From Heliocidaris tuberculata (taxonomy: Eukaryota; Echinodermata; Echinoidea; Camarodonta; Echinometridae): a stretch of 64,000 bases of DNA. The DNA is taken from contig CM046837.1 in the NCBI GenBank assembly GCA_025618425.1, positions 24,974,793 through 25,038,792 on the forward strand, written 5' to 3'. Made by a program: the position numbers and the translations under genes. The notes beneath the pieces were generated by a model. That model did not search any database. It was given only the letters and a program-made list of their open reading frames with translations, and was not told the DNA's origin. Shown piece after piece: positions 12,662-25,300 of the stretch (the first letter of the stretch is position 1; each line of letters begins with the position of its first letter).

Positions 12662-12699
12662 TCACAGAACTCCTAAAGACGTCTTTAGGAGTTCTGTGA
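12662..12699. repeat. Perfect 38-bp palindrome
   Basis: tcacagaactcctaaagac is followed immediately by its exact reverse complement (19 + 19, no loop). ATCCAACT-type sequence is repeated on both flanks. It lies inside the Tc1-like element; it may be an insertion scar or a dimer of another element's end. Confidence 0.97.
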
Positions 12700-13023
12700 T
12701 CCAACTACTAACCGGGCCTAATGCTGCTTGACTTTGTATCACTGATCTACGGGGTGAAAAAAAAAAAATTTAAATCGATTTTTATTTTCCCTTAGAGATC
12801 AGTGTTCGGTATACATGCGGAGGTTATCGCTACATTTTTATTCTCAATTTGAAGAGTGTTTATAATTTGCACAGCGCACGTACCGGTGCTCATTACGTCT
12901 ACATTACAATGATTTAATACGGCGATTCTTGATCTTCAAATAGGCTCGGAGAGTGCTTCTTAGCTTACGGTATGCTATGCACAATTTATTTTTGGTTATC
13001 AGCATGAAGCTACATCAGATAGG

Positions 13024-13053
13024 GCGGCCCCATTTTTTTTTGGGGGGGGGGCG
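13024..13053. repeat. T/G homopolymer tracts
   Basis: T run followed by a G run; a similar pair lies at 13745-13773. Simple-sequence tracts of this T-to-G form recur in the window. Confidence 0.85.
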
Positions 13054-15369
13054 ACTTTATCGGATATTGTCGCCCTCGAAAACATGATTTCTCAGACTTT
13101 CGGGGTAGGCACTTCAGGTGAAAATTAACTAATGGCCTGTTGGCCTGAATTCTTCACTCGTGATGTGAGCCAATGCTTACGATTTACAGAACATTTTGAA
13201 TTTTGGAATTCTGACCACCACAAGCCTAGATATTTATTATTAGTAATTTATGTGATAATTAAGAAATCAGGCTTTTTCACGGACAAAATCCAATGCAGAA
13301 ATCTTATTATTTTCTTTGTTTGACAATGGCACAATTACAATACTGGAGCCTAGCGCCGATGGGCCATTTTGGGGAAAAATTGGACTCCAGTTGTGCCTCG
13401 ATTAGGCTATGGTTTAGATATATAATATGCATTGATTTTGTCAAACAGATGGTTGATTATGACCAAACACTTCTAATACTGTATTTTTCATAATAGATGA
13501 CGAATGACTTATTTAATAATTAAAAATGTATAATTAATGAGTATATTTTGCATCATTAACAAGTAAAGAAAAAAGTATATTTTTTAAATTTAAAGAAAGT
13601 ATATTTTTAAAAGCTCCTTCTTGTTCGACATAATGTTCTTGAAATGCCAAATGCAAAATTTCATGTTCAGTCTGTTCAATTATTAAATAAGCAATTATAT
13701 AAAAACAAAAATAATATTTCAAATTTTCCCCTATAAAATAATGATTTTTTTTTTTTTGGGGGGGGGGGGGGAGTTTTATTCCTATTTGAAAATGCCAAAC
13801 AAAAATGTTGTGCTGTCACATATCAATTCAGTAAGTCAAAATGATTAACTTATTCATTAAATAAAAATGATAAGAATTATGAGTGATGTTTGCATAATTA
13901 CATATATAAATTAACTAGTGATTATTAATGAGTATTTTGTTAAAGCTTTATTTCTATGGATACTGTGTACAAATAATTTCCACAGTACATATACGATTAG
14001 AAAAAGGAAAAAAAATACACTCCAAATCCAATGATCATAATGAGCTAATAATTGATATGATAGACTACTGCCTTTTCTATTGATTGTAATTTTCACTCTT
14101 GATCACAGTGTGTACTGTGTACATCGAAATTGTTATTGTTTATATTTGTATTCGATATTTGAAATATGTAATGTATATTTTCAATTGTAATGTTCATTAC
14201 AGATTTCTGTCGTATTATGAAATAAATTCATTCACAAAATACGTATGGTTTACTTATTCAGACCTTTATAAAAAATATATATACATATTTACACCAAATG
14301 ACAGCAAACCCACTTGTCAATCATAAAATATTTTCTATTAGTATAACATCCATTAATGTAATAAGTACTACGATATAGAAATCATAATTCATATGTCACA
14401 CTAATCAAGTTAAAATGTCATTTTCGGCAACAATAATACGATCCCCACACATTGATGGGTCTGAATTTCTAGACTACACACGCCAAAAGCGACAGTGCGG
14501 ATATAGCATTTTGCACGCAGTATTTGGCTCACGGAACACCCGGCACAATCATTCGGCAAGCTCAAAAACATTAGCAACGAACAGGTATTTCGTCAAGCTA
14601 TTCACTACCGAAATCACAGGAAACTTCCACGAAATGAAGTTGAATATACAGTTTCATTACTAACAAAGTTTCCTTAAAATCTGACAACAATTTATCAGCG
14701 TATCTCAACGAAGAAATATATAAAACGCTGGCAAACGATGAAATCCCCACATGTGTCAAGGGAAACTTTGGTGATCGAATCTCCGATATATTAGGAAGAC
14801 ATACGAAGTCAATTTTTATATTTTTGACCAATCAGAATCAGCGGAATAAAGAAAGAATTTGCCCGAATTTGCTCAGATCGTGCCAAAGGCCGCCCCGAAA
14901 TGCGGCCGAAGCGAAGACTTCGAAACATCGCACCAAACTAGCTTTGTGTAAATGGCATGCATGGAGGTCGCATTCACTGCCATGCGATCGCGAGTGATCA
15001 CGGTCAGAGCTGCTGTACATGTACTGTCCGTACTTTCTCTCGAAAGTGCCTATTCGGGGGCTTTTTTTGGTCATTTCGGGGTCGAATTCGCCAGCCACCC
15101 CAAGTATTTTTCACACTGAAGCTCACGAACCATGCTTCGGAGTTGACGTTACAACTGATATTAATTTGGCTGGGCTTAGCCGGTGACCACATCGCCATGC
15201 ATGTTTGAAGCAAACTCGTAGTGGGAAGCTTCCTGGTACGCACGCTAAAGGGAAGCACCGCTAGATTGAAACGTTACGCTTCCCGCTACCCGCTTCTTTG
15301 TTTCGGTGCACACTGATCGGGCCTCCCGTTTCCCTAACCGAAGAGCAATTACTTTTGAGCAGTAGTGTA

Positions 15370-16285
15370 CATGTACACAATGAATGTATGTGTCCTGAAT
15401 AAACACAATAAGGAAAACTAGTATCAATGAAAGGTTACTACATGCACATGAAGATGTGAAAGAATATTTTAACAAAGAAAATGTGTTCAAGCTGTGTTGC
15501 AATAGAGAAACAGACAATTATATTCTTAGAGTACAACAGACTTTTCCAAAAGATTACTTGGGATTCAAGAAAGAAAATGACCATCACAATCAGCAAGGCA
15601 TCTTCTGGCTGATTTCCTGGTCATTTCCCTCACAAGGACAATACAGACACACAGCCCATGTCAACCTAATTATAACCCCCTTTCATCGTCTATGATGTAA
15701 TTTATTTCCTGAAGTAAGCAATGGTCATTCAATCTACATGTACAATGTAGTGAAGACTGCATCCTTATGCTTCAGTCCTTTACTGTGAAGGGATTAGAGT
15801 ACTGGAGACTAATTACACTAGGTTTTGATTTCATTAACGGGATAGAGAGTAATTCATAATAAGGCACACTACATGAAGATGTTCCTACAAGGTGTTTAAT
15901 CCTCTTCAATGCTTCATTCAAATCACAGATTTTCACACTTATACAGCATTTAAAAACAAGAGTCATCATAAGTTGCGTATGTACATGTATAGCCCTATAA
16001 TTATGAGGCATTCAGTTTCCAATTAATATAGGCCTATCCCTATATAGGTGTTACAACTACTCAAGCTTACTATGTTGCAGCACCTTTGTGTGTTCAAATA
16101 CTCTGGCTCTGTGTACTCGACATGTATTTTATATCTGCTGTATCTGTATTATGACATTATGAACATGCATGAATAAATTAATAATTATCTAACAGTTCAA
16201 ATTATTACCTAATATTCCGCTTCTATTTTAAGGGAAATGAAAGTGAACATCTCATAAACTTTTAGATGACTGATTAACTTGTTAA
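15370..16285. other. Gene-free stretch
   Basis: No gene, RNA or clear element seen. Short open frames here show no recognisable domain. Confidence 0.5.
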
Positions 16286-16693
16286 CCCTTTCATGACAGG
16301 AATTATTTAAGGGGTAAATTGATCACATTTTGTTCTTCAAATTGGCAACAATAATATTTTTCTTTTAGTGCTACATGGTTCTAACACAATGTAATGTCTT
16401 TGAAAACAATATACATAATTAGAAACTTAGTCAAAAGTTGAAAAAAATGCCAATTTTGATAAAAAAACAGTGATTTTGAACTTCTCAATGTGTTGCCAAT
16501 TTAAGGATTTTAAAGCTTATTCTCTTTTTTAGAATTCCTGGCATCAAACGCAATATGGTCGAGCAACAAAAATGGACATAGTGTGTGTAGAAATTTTTGC
16601 TCTTTCTACTCATACACCTGGTGTATTTTTTAGAGCTCTGAATCAAAAGTTATGGAGCCAAACCACAAAATGTGGTCAATTGTCTCGAAAGGG
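16286..16693 (+). mobile_element. piggyBac-like MITE, copy 2
   Basis: Same orientation and length (408 bp) as the copy at 10798, with TTAA on both sides and CCCTTTC...GAAAGGG ends. It is clearly diverged by point changes only. Confidence 0.88.
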
Positions 16694-16904
16694 TTAAAGG
16701 GTTGCCTATAACATGCAATGTGTAAACACAAAATGTTCAAGTCACGTCTGCAACTTATGAACTTCAAGTTTCCAAGATGCGCATACACGTTGCAGAGAAG
16801 TGAAAATTCGCTTTCCCGTGTAACTTAAGTGTTTTGAAAGGCATGAAATTACTTGTATGCAACACATGAATGTCACAAAACACAACAGAACAAGTAAGTC
16901 TTAA

Positions 16905-17287
16905 AGATAAAGTTGAGTTCCAGTCATGCAATCACTTTGTGAAAAAAAACGTCTCACAGCAATTGGGAAATGGTGATCATATCTATTGGTGTATACTTTG
17001 AAGTTTTGGATTTTGGAATCCTCAAAATGGTAAGAAATCGAGCAAATCTTGCTGAAAAGCACATGTACTGCACACAGAAATGGGTATTTGGGACTGGAAA
17101 CACATGTGGCATGAATGTGCAGCCCAAACACTTCAGCTGTTTCTCTTCATATTTCGAATATGAGGGCATTTGAAGAGCAATCCTTTTCAGCTGACATTTC
17201 TAAGTATGATGTTTTCCGAAACTGAAATAAAAAGAATGGGAAAGCTCACAAATTATTTTTCACCTTTCCAAGAACTCAACCTTCCCT
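16905..17287. mobile_element. TTAA-flanked MITE, 383 bp
   Basis: The ends AGATAAAGTTGAGTTC and the reverse complement of the right end AGGGAAGGTTGAGTTC match, with TTAA on both sides. A partial reversed relative lies at 44770-45000 in the last FOP intron. It is non-coding. Confidence 0.8.
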
Positions 17288-19317
17288 TTAAAGACCTGTG
17301 ACCCAGAAACAGGTTCCTTCCTTTCTGAGGAGGCTGGGAGGTGACAACTGAGGCAGAACCTCACCATGAATATTTATTAAACTGTCACTGTTTACAGCCC
17401 TCCCTAACCACAGTTTGATGAATTCTTTCCAATGGAGATACTTGTATTTCTCTCCCAGCAAGTCCAAGACAAGGAAAGGTTAGGTGTCAGTATAGTATGG
17501 CTATTTATTTCCCACTTGCTTGGGGCCTACCCGATGGGGGTAGCTTTGGCGGCACATGTACATGTACATGTACCTATAGTACAAGTATGCATCTACATCT
17601 ACATGTACATGTACGATAATGTGCACAGAGGAAAGTCTCAAAATATGTGATTTTCTAATCAACGAGAGTATCACGACTGGTAGGCCTACATGAACACTGC
17701 ACAGAAACAAGAGTCTATATGTATACTATTTCTGAGAGACAAGTTTCTTTGCCTTTCAATTATTGTACCATACATGTATGATCTGAACAAATAAAAGAAG
17801 GAAGTGTGCACATGCTGTTGTTTCTGAAGTCCTCCTTGTAGTTTTGGGAGGCCCGGAGAGGGACTGACAGCTAAGCGTTTCCGTATTGAAGCCTGTTTTG
17901 ACGGTTACCATTACAACTTCATCGTCACTCGAATCTTAATTGCAATGTGATATGTGGCTTGCTCTAGGCATGCTGTATGCCAAGACGGAAGACTACCCAG
18001 CAAAGGGCCTGCTGAACACACAGACACATGTGCAGCACATACTTCCAGTTCAGTCTAGACCCTGTTCACATTGAGCATCGCAGCCAGGTGCATGTCGGAC
18101 CAGAGGTACATTACGTGCGCGGGACATTGTGTGTGGGGAGAACTACAGAGCATACATGTATAGGCATGCTGAACACACATGTCAGCAGCATATTTGTAGT
18201 TGCCTCAGCTGATACCCCATTCACATGCGCTGTGTAGCCTGTTGTGAGTCGAACCAGAGGTACACTGTACGTCTGATGCCTGCATCATTACAGGAAAGAA
18301 TACAAGACTTGTAGAAAGAAGCGTATAAAGAATCATGATTTTTAATAGCGAAAGGAGTGTACATGTACAGACTACAACATTGTATAAAGAAACAGGTTTT
18401 GGGGAAGTCAGCTGACACCATATGTCTTTTATCAGGTCATGTCAAGGACAGCGATGGAGCATAAGATATTACAGCTGATTCATTGGTCACATCAAGGAGT
18501 TCTGTGATAACTCCTTGGTCACATCAGTGCCCAGTGCACATTCTTTGTCAACTTTTTGTTCGAAACGATGCTGTATGGATTCGCTATACAACGTTTCCTT
18601 ACATTTCTTACAATGTTCAGACTATGAAAATTTAATTATCATATACATTGTACACTGTAGCCATACAATGAATGTAGGGAGTCTGGACAGGGAGTGAACT
18701 AGAGTCAACTAGAGTGATACTGTAACCATGACAACGATAGTTCCTGGTCAATTCTTTTTTCAGGCCTTCAAACCCATACTGCGAGACAAATTTTTCAGAT
18801 AGCTGTAACATTTCTCCATTCCAAATGGTAAAAGAGTCAAACTCAGTAAATGAAAACTGCCTTTCCTTTTCCCCAAAAAGCATTCTTGGAAGACAGGTAC
18901 ATGTACATGTACATGTGGGCCTGTATGTACACACTAAATATTTTTGGTGGTTGCTGGAATTTGCAGACATCATAAATTCCCAAGTAGTCATAAACAACTT
19001 TGTACCTGTACATTGTTTGTATGGCTAGCTACATGTTTATGCAGTGAGTATTTATCATACACTGTACATGTTAGGCTTCCATACAAGTGCACATACATGT
19101 ACAAGTCATGTACGTTCGCTCACTACACAATGAATGGACATTTCCTGCGTGTGGACATTTTGAATAGTTTGTCCGGAAATTTTGAATAATTTGCCCATTG
19201 ATATGGAAATGAAGAGGAGTTACTGCCCACAATGTAAAGGCTTACACATGTACATGTACCTCCATAATGAGAAATTCACTGTTTTCGGCTGTTTTTTGCA
19301 TCAAAATATACACATTT
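17288..19317. other. Gene-free stretch with a tandem duplication
   Basis: No gene seen. It contains TACATGTA clusters (17551-17575, 18896-18916) and the tandem pair at 18006-18272. Confidence 0.5.
18006..18272. repeat. Tandem duplication, unit about 157 bp
   Basis: 18006-18118 and 18163-18272 share gcntgctgaacacaca, ttcacatngngc and accagaggtacantnacgt in the same order, with moderate divergence. Confidence 0.7.
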
Positions 19318-20172
19318 CAGGGAATAATTTTCAGCAAAAAAATTGCATAGCAAAACTGCTATACAAAATAATTTTTGCATAGCAGTTGGATAAACTTGTA
19401 TAGCAATTTTTTTTTCTCATGTAAACAAAGACTTCAAGTGCAAATTTTCAGCCATTTTCAGCCATATTCACACTAACTTAAATCAGTCATATATGTCCCA
19501 ATAGAAAATCCACAAATCACAATAAATTCAGAATATTCTCACCGTCCCACGGCATTGATTAAAAATTATCAAACGATCGAACTGTACCGAAAGTCAATAA
19601 ACAACAACTCCATCAGGTACCGCGCACATGCGATCGCGATGCATATAATTAATCCCATGTGCAGTGTCATTGCACTTGTGCAATGAAACGTGCATCAAAA
19701 CAACACTCACGGTTAGAAGGTGATCGTAGCGCGCCATGTGCTTGTGTGACAATGGGGTATGTGTGTATTAGCTTCACGGTTAGAGAGTGACTGCAGTAAG
19801 TAGACTGCAGTGACTGCAGTGAGTAGTACTAGTATGCTTTGCGCGCAGTGCTTGGGATGGGAGTATAGTGTGCATGCAGGCCATATCCCGAGTGTGTAGC
19901 TTTGCGGTCTGTGTGTGTATCCCGAGTGTGTAGCTTAGCGGTCTGTGTGAGTACGTACATGTTACGCTGTGTTTACAGCTGGCTTAGTAATTCACTCATG
20001 TCACTCGCGCTTCGCTATAACACTCGCATTACTGAAGTGTGAATGAGTTCGCCCTTAAACATGTATGTTTCCGTTTGCATCGCAGCAACTGCGATTCATA
20101 AAAAAAAATGCGTAGCAAATGGCTGAAAATGCGTCGCAAATTGCGATGCGATACCGGGAAAATTATTCCCTG
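19318..20172. mobile_element. Non-autonomous transposon with CAGGGAATAATTTTC ends
   Basis: The first and last 15 bases are exact inverted repeats. CATTT flanks both sides (19313-19317, 20173-20177), a likely 5-bp target duplication. CAGGG ends with a 5-bp duplication suggest a hAT-type family. Sub-terminal gcatagcaa/ttgcgatgc repeats are present near both ends. No transposase is visible. Confidence 0.7.
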
Positions 20173-20236
20173 CATTTAAGAAAAATCAATTTTGTAACAA
20201 GCACATAATACATGTACATGTACATGTATCCTAGTA

Positions 20237-20434
20237 CTGTATAAGTGGTTATTTTCGCGGTGGTTTTATTTTCGCGATTTTCGCGAGTCGGTCCTCGCGA
20301 AAATTTCCACTTCAATATATGGCTGTTTATAGTAACAAAACATCACAAAAATCGCGAAATTAAACCCTCGCGAATTTCCCTACCTAGTCCAAAATCGCGA
20401 AAATATCTGTACGCGAAAAAAACAGCTTATACAG
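20237..20434. mobile_element. TA-flanked MITE, 198 bp, TTTTCGCG-rich
   Basis: CTGTATAAG...CTTATACAG ends are flanked by TA duplications. The interior is full of ttttcgcg/cgcgaaaa words. TA target and short ends suggest a mariner-type MITE. A relative with different ends lies at 37924-38105. Confidence 0.82.
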
Positions 20435-20639
20435 TATCCATAGCACACAAAGTTATGAAGAGGAAAATAATCAATGTAATAGACTCTAGCATTATTGATG
20501 AATAAATTATTCATATTTTTGCAAAACATTCTAAAGTTTGATCTTTTTGATAATCCGTGTAATACATGTAGTTATGAGATATGACATGGCATGAATGAAG
20601 ACTTGATGTGTCTTGATTTGTTCCACCATTTCCAAACAG

Positions 20640-20830
20640 TGTTGCCGCGACCAATGTTGTATGCCTCGAGGCTGGCCTCGTCCTTGAGGCCAGTCTCGAG
20701 ACCAAATATTGCGTCCTCGGCCTCGACACCTAATGTCTCGGCCTCGGCCTCAGAAGCTAATGTCTCGGATGTCTCGGCTCGAGGCCGGATTGAGGCAGCG
20801 ACAAACTCGGTCATTTTCAGTGTTGAAAAT
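20640..20830. repeat. Degenerate tandem ctcggcctcg block
   Basis: Repeated tgtctcgg, cctcggcctcg and gaggccagtctcgag words over 190 bases. The minus-strand frame (TSETLASEAEAETLGVEAE) has the composition of a tandem repeat and no known domain. Confidence 0.6.
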
Positions 20831-21131
20831 GACTTTTTAATCAGCTAATATGAGAGTGAACACTCAGCCCGTAAATAGTGGGAATGCGCACTCAATATTC
20901 ACTGATATTGCAATTCCACCGTCGTCACACAAAGCACAGCACTGCATTTTGCAGTATTAGTCCAGTTCTATCTCCCTAGCCAGAGCGCAACCTCACCTTT
21001 TAACATTTAATAGCCCTACTAAAGGTGGGGCTAACCTTGATTTATTCCAGGGCTAAAATAATCCCATACTATTGTGGAGTTAGCCCACTTTGGTAAAATG
21101 CATTGTGAACAGAAAGTGGGCTAAGCCTAAT

Positions 21132-21174
21132 CCTGTACTATCGGTGCGTCAATTAGCCCCACCGATAATACAGG
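21132..21174. repeat. Hairpin, 15-bp stem
   Basis: cctgtactatcggtg pairs with caccgataatacagg (14 of 15), with a 13-base loop. It lies beside other inverted words (ggtggggctaa at 21024 and ttagccccacc at 21153), so it is probably one end of a decayed MITE. Confidence 0.6.
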
Positions 21175-21982
21175 AATAAGCAAAATTTTGCAAGTGTAAA
21201 AAATCCTATAAGGGTGCCAAAGCAAAGGCTTTTTATTACAATACTGGTATACATTGTACATGGACATGTCGGCTTCCATGTATCATTCAAAAGTTTTTTT
21301 ACATACACATGTACAATAAGGCCTATTTTCAAAATGTCTTCAATATGAAAATTATGCCAAGGGCTGCATGTACATGTACATGTACATGTATCTCATCTGG
21401 GCAATAGCACATTACACAAGTACAAACAACAGGAAAATCGAGGGTGCTATTGAATGCACAGCAATTTTGATGAGCAGTCAAGACTCATTAATTTATAGTG
21501 GACACCATTCAATAAATATTTCACACTGTCCAACCCCATGTCTGATTATAGTATGAATGCATGATTGATCGTAAATACAATCAAAATACTAATAGCATGA
21601 CTCAGACTATTTTTCAATTGTAGTGTAATACTGATGATACCATCCTAGCACTCACTTCCTAGTACACCTTTCTAATTAAGTACATGTACACATGTACATG
21701 TAACTGAGCAAGCTCACTTTACAGAGTATTATTACCCCATCATTGGATTTAATTACATGTTTTTAGTGCACATTCTCCACTCCACTTTCGAGCATTCAAG
21801 CCTGGCAGCCATTTTACAGACCCACATACATGTTCTGTATGCTACATGTACATGTACATGTAAATCCAGCCACAATGATATTCACATCCTAACAGGTAGC
21901 CATTTAACACCTGGGTGGAGAAAAACAATGTACATGTAGATCACATGCCTTGTTTAAGGATAAAGTGATAAACATAGATATA

Positions 21983-22165
21983 CAGAGGAAACTCGGTAAA
22001 AAGAGCTCTGATATAACGAGACTCCTGATATAACAAGGTAATTTTGGTGGTCCCAAGTCTATATGTTCTTTTGTGGTTTTTTTTACACTTATATGAGGAG
22101 ATTCCTGATATATAACAAGGTAATTTTCATTGGCCCAAGGTCCTTGTTATAGTGTGTTTCCACTG
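21983..22165. mobile_element. TA-flanked MITE, 183 bp
   Basis: Starts CAGAGGAAACTCGG and ends GTGTTTCCACTG, imperfect inverted repeats with TA outside. Two internal copies of gatataacaaggtaatttt are present. Confidence 0.65.
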
Positions 22166-22578
22166 TACATGTACATGTTCCAAGCAGGGGCTTGAAGCCA
22201 AAACCTTTGCATCCCCATCAAATGACTGAACCACTGACTCAACTACTACTAAATTTCATGATTTTTGTTGTCTTTCAAATTATGTTTCATGAAGGCTACA
22301 AATATGTCAGACTGTACATTGTAGACTTAAGAGTTTAGAGCTCTACAAGAAGACCTACACAGCAAAAACGCTGTTTAAAATTTCGCTGTTTAGAATTGTG
22401 TTGTTTAAATTTTAAGCAATATTGTTAAAAAGACAGACCCTATATTTTAAATAAACGCTGTTTAAAACATCAATGATATTGTAGAATAATCTTTTAAACA
22501 ACGTTGTTTAAAAAGATTGAAAATTCGCACTAGACGGATTTCCACTTTCCTTCTCCGCCAAAGACAGCCAGCTTCATT

Positions 22579-22636
22579 ATGGCGGATGACATTGTGGTTG
22601 ACATGTTACAAAAGTTTCAAATGCCGGAGCTGATTG
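22579..22636 (+). pseudogene. Captured first-exon-like segment, left foldback arm
   Basis: ATG followed by 19 codons (MADDIVVDMLQKFQMPELI) and one base, ending at a strong donor (ATTG|GTAAGC). The inverted arm (23610-23642, minus strand) carries FQMPELIDTFS plus one base and the same donor, so the left copy has lost 12 bases without losing the donor. The short amphipathic sequence resembles the start of a helical, SAM-like domain, but that is a guess. No downstream exon was found. Confidence 0.4.
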
Positions 22637-22863
22637 GTAAGCATTTAGACTAAATATACAATCTGATCGAGTTTATACTCAAGATATATTTGTGCTGCTA
22701 TGACTTCTATAGATGTCTAGATCTAAGCCACGGTCACAGAACAGATTATGATCTAGACCTGGAACTTTGCAAGTCGCCCTTCCAGCGCAGCGCAGCGCAT
22801 GTTTAAGTTGCACACAGTGAATGCGCGTGTGGGTCCGGTATACTGTACGTGCAACTAACTTAA

Positions 22864-23455
22864 AGGAGAATGAAACCCTGGGGGAAAATCATTTTTAATG
22901 AAAAGAGAGGATAGAGAGAAGCAATTTTTAAAAAGTTCCATCAAAATCGGTTAAGAAATGAGAAAGTTATAAAAGTTTGAAAAGTCTCAATTTACTTTCT
23001 ATGGCGATCCTCAAATTGGCAATGTTGCTTCAAAATGACAGGTTTAGTAGAACAACTCTCCTTTTTTTTTGTACACAAAATTTCATATTTTCCCCATTAT
23101 CTCTCAAAGTGCAGCTTGTCTTCTTCTTACATGTAGCTCAAGATATATCATGTACAGTGTATTTGACACAACATACATGTATGTTGAGTCAACAAAAAGA
23201 TAAGCATTATCTTTAGAGATAATGGAGAAAATATGAAATTTTGTGTAGAATACACATGGAGAGTTGTCCTACTCTACCTGTCACTTTGAAGCAACATTGC
23301 CAATTTGAGGATTGCCATAGAAAGTAAATTAAGACTTTTCAAACTTTCATAACTTTCTCATTTCTTAACCGATTTTGATGGAACTTTTTTTAAATTGCTT
23401 CTCTCTATCCTCTTTTTTTATTAAAATGGATTTTTCTCCATGGTTTCATTCCCCT
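22864..23455. mobile_element. TTAA-flanked foldback MITE, 592 bp
   Basis: AGGAGAATGAAACCCTGG at the left is the inverse of the right end (CCATGGTTTCATTCCCCT). The arms pair over roughly 230 bases, and TTAA lies on both sides. It is nested at the centre of the 22365-23801 foldback. A half copy lies at 58738-59008. Confidence 0.88.
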
Positions 23456-23801
23456 TTAAACTGCGCTGCACTGCAAAGTTGCAGGTTTACATAATTTATT
23501 TTGTGAACGTGGGCTAGATCTAGACATCATGTAGATGTCACAGCAGCACAAATATGTCTTGAGTATTTAAACTCGATCAGATTACAATATATTTAGTCTA
23601 AATGCTTACCACTGAATGTATCAATCAGCTCTGGCATTTGGAACTTACATGTACATGTACTTGTGTACAACAACCTTAAATAACCGTGTATGTTTAAACA
23701 CATCCTTACATGTAGTGTTTTAATATATTATTTTGAAAAACAACTTTGAATGTACTTTTTTAAACAATAGTTGTGAAAAAAGTTTTAAACAACTTTTACT
23801 G

Positions 23802-24078
23802 TTGCAGCAGTCACAAACAGACAACAAAATTGCTCTAAGCAAGAGATATTTTCTTAAATTTGCTAGATTACTTGATTCAGGGACTCTTCAACTCTTACTG
23901 TGCCACAAATTTGGGGATTCAGAATTGAAAGTGAAATTTTAAATAATTATTTTCCTCTCGTGTATGAATTGTCTAGATGGAAAAAAAGCTCGCTGATACA
24001 CACAAAAGCTATTAAAGCCTATTCACGTGTAAAAGCTAGTCTGGAGTACAAGGTTATCTTCAGATAAGCTTGTACATG
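23802..24078 (+). repeat. Dispersed repeat piece A
   Basis: Closely matches 62914-63194 from ttgcagcagtca through ctagtctggagtacaaggtt, with scattered substitutions. There is no coding signal. At 62.9 kb this piece is directly joined to the repeat found here separately at 28628-29436. Confidence 0.85.
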
Positions 24079-25300
24079 TATAAGTGTACATCAACTACAA
24101 AAGTAGATCCAGGAATCCAACCAAATATGTGCAATAAAGATACCCATGTATAAAACATATACCGTATGCATGCAGTAGACCATTACCCATGCAAAATTTA
24201 GTAGGCCTACCCACAGCCGGCCTACCCACAGCCTGCCTAACCTTCCCTCCCGCAACCCTGGTAATTAACTCTTTGACGACCCGGCCTGAGATATAACTTG
24301 GGATAAAACCCATAAAAAATGTATGCATGCTACATGTGGAAGAGAAAATGAAACTGTCTCCTACGGGTTAACCATACATGCATTTACCATACAGGAAATC
24401 ATGGCCAAACCAACCTAGCTCAGTAAGCGAGGTGACAATTGTATTCATTTAGGCTCAGGAAATGGATGCAAATTCAATTTCATCGCACACTCCTGATTCA
24501 AGCACTGAAATTTTTTCCCATTCCTGGATTCCAACTGTGTGTTTTTTTAAACCTACATGTAGAAGACATGAAGACAGTACATGTACATTGTACATGTGCA
24601 TTGCATACAGACCATCAATGTGGACACTAAAGTATTGCCAACAAATTATATTCGCTCTAATGTAGTACTTATGACATGTACTGTAGGCTTTTACTAAACA
24701 GTCGCTCGCTGGGTAGAAACTTTCGAACATTTTTCAGGAATTTTATGTACATGTATGGCATCTTTTTTTTTTGAGCAGCGAAAAAAAGGAGAAAGTGACG
24801 TGATAGTAATAATAATATTCTGGATTTATTAGCGGCTAATACATGTACATGTACAATGTCTCTAAGCACTTTACAGACATATGACTGCAGCATGAAAGAA
24901 TTATTTGATTAATTATCCAATGAAAAATTGACTGAATCAATTATTTTACTCTTTAAATTCATCATTTTATCATTCCTCTCTCTTTCGTTGTGTTATTCCT
25001 TTTTTTATCTGATCCTTTTTCCTATTCATCTTTCCTTTCCTTTCGTTATGTTATTCTTTTATTCAAATTATCATCTTCTCTTCTATCTTTCCTTAATTTT
25101 CCTCTTAATATCTTTAATATTCTTCTATCAAATTCTTTCAAATTCAAATTCAAGTTTATTTCATTTCCAACAGAAATTTGGCTTTACAGATATTATAACA
25201 GAAAATATGAAAAACATATGTACAAATTCATTTTTTCTTAATAAATGTACAAGTACACTGAACATACATGTATAAATAAATTATTATAATGAATTATTAA

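Larger units (their letters stand above)
12114..15367. mobile_element. Tc1/mariner-like element, 3254 bp, non-coding
   Basis: The left end CACTACTGCTCAAAAGTAAT (25 bases identical, to ...TGCTC) is the exact inverted copy of the right end. Both copies continue with CGGTTAGGGA after a 2-base offset, and TA flanks both sides. The TA target and the terminal sequence fit Tc1/mariner. I find no transposase with a DDE/D triad in any frame. At 3.25 kb it is longer than a normal autonomous element, so it is probably a deleted or filler-bearing derivative. It contains a perfect 38-bp palindrome and CG-rich patches near its right end (about 14870-15060). Confidence 0.82.
20435..21982. other. Gene-free stretch
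   Basis: No gene seen. It contains the GC-rich degenerate block 20640-20830, a hairpin at 21132-21174, TACATGTA runs at 21367-21390 and 21843-21862, and a short SINE-tail fragment at about 21890-21917 (reverse of CTCCACCCAGGTGTTAAATG). Confidence 0.5.
22365..23801. mobile_element. Large foldback element with a nested MITE
   Basis: The arms at about 22608-22800 and 23460-23645 are inverted copies (for example ggtaagcatttagactaaat on the left and its reverse complement on the right). The outer flanks on both sides are rich in gtttaaa/tttaaac words, including a perfect 22-bp palindrome at 22492-22513. The centre has been invaded by the TTAA-flanked MITE at 22864-23455. Each arm carries a splice-donor-bearing exon-like segment. 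Confidence 0.75.
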
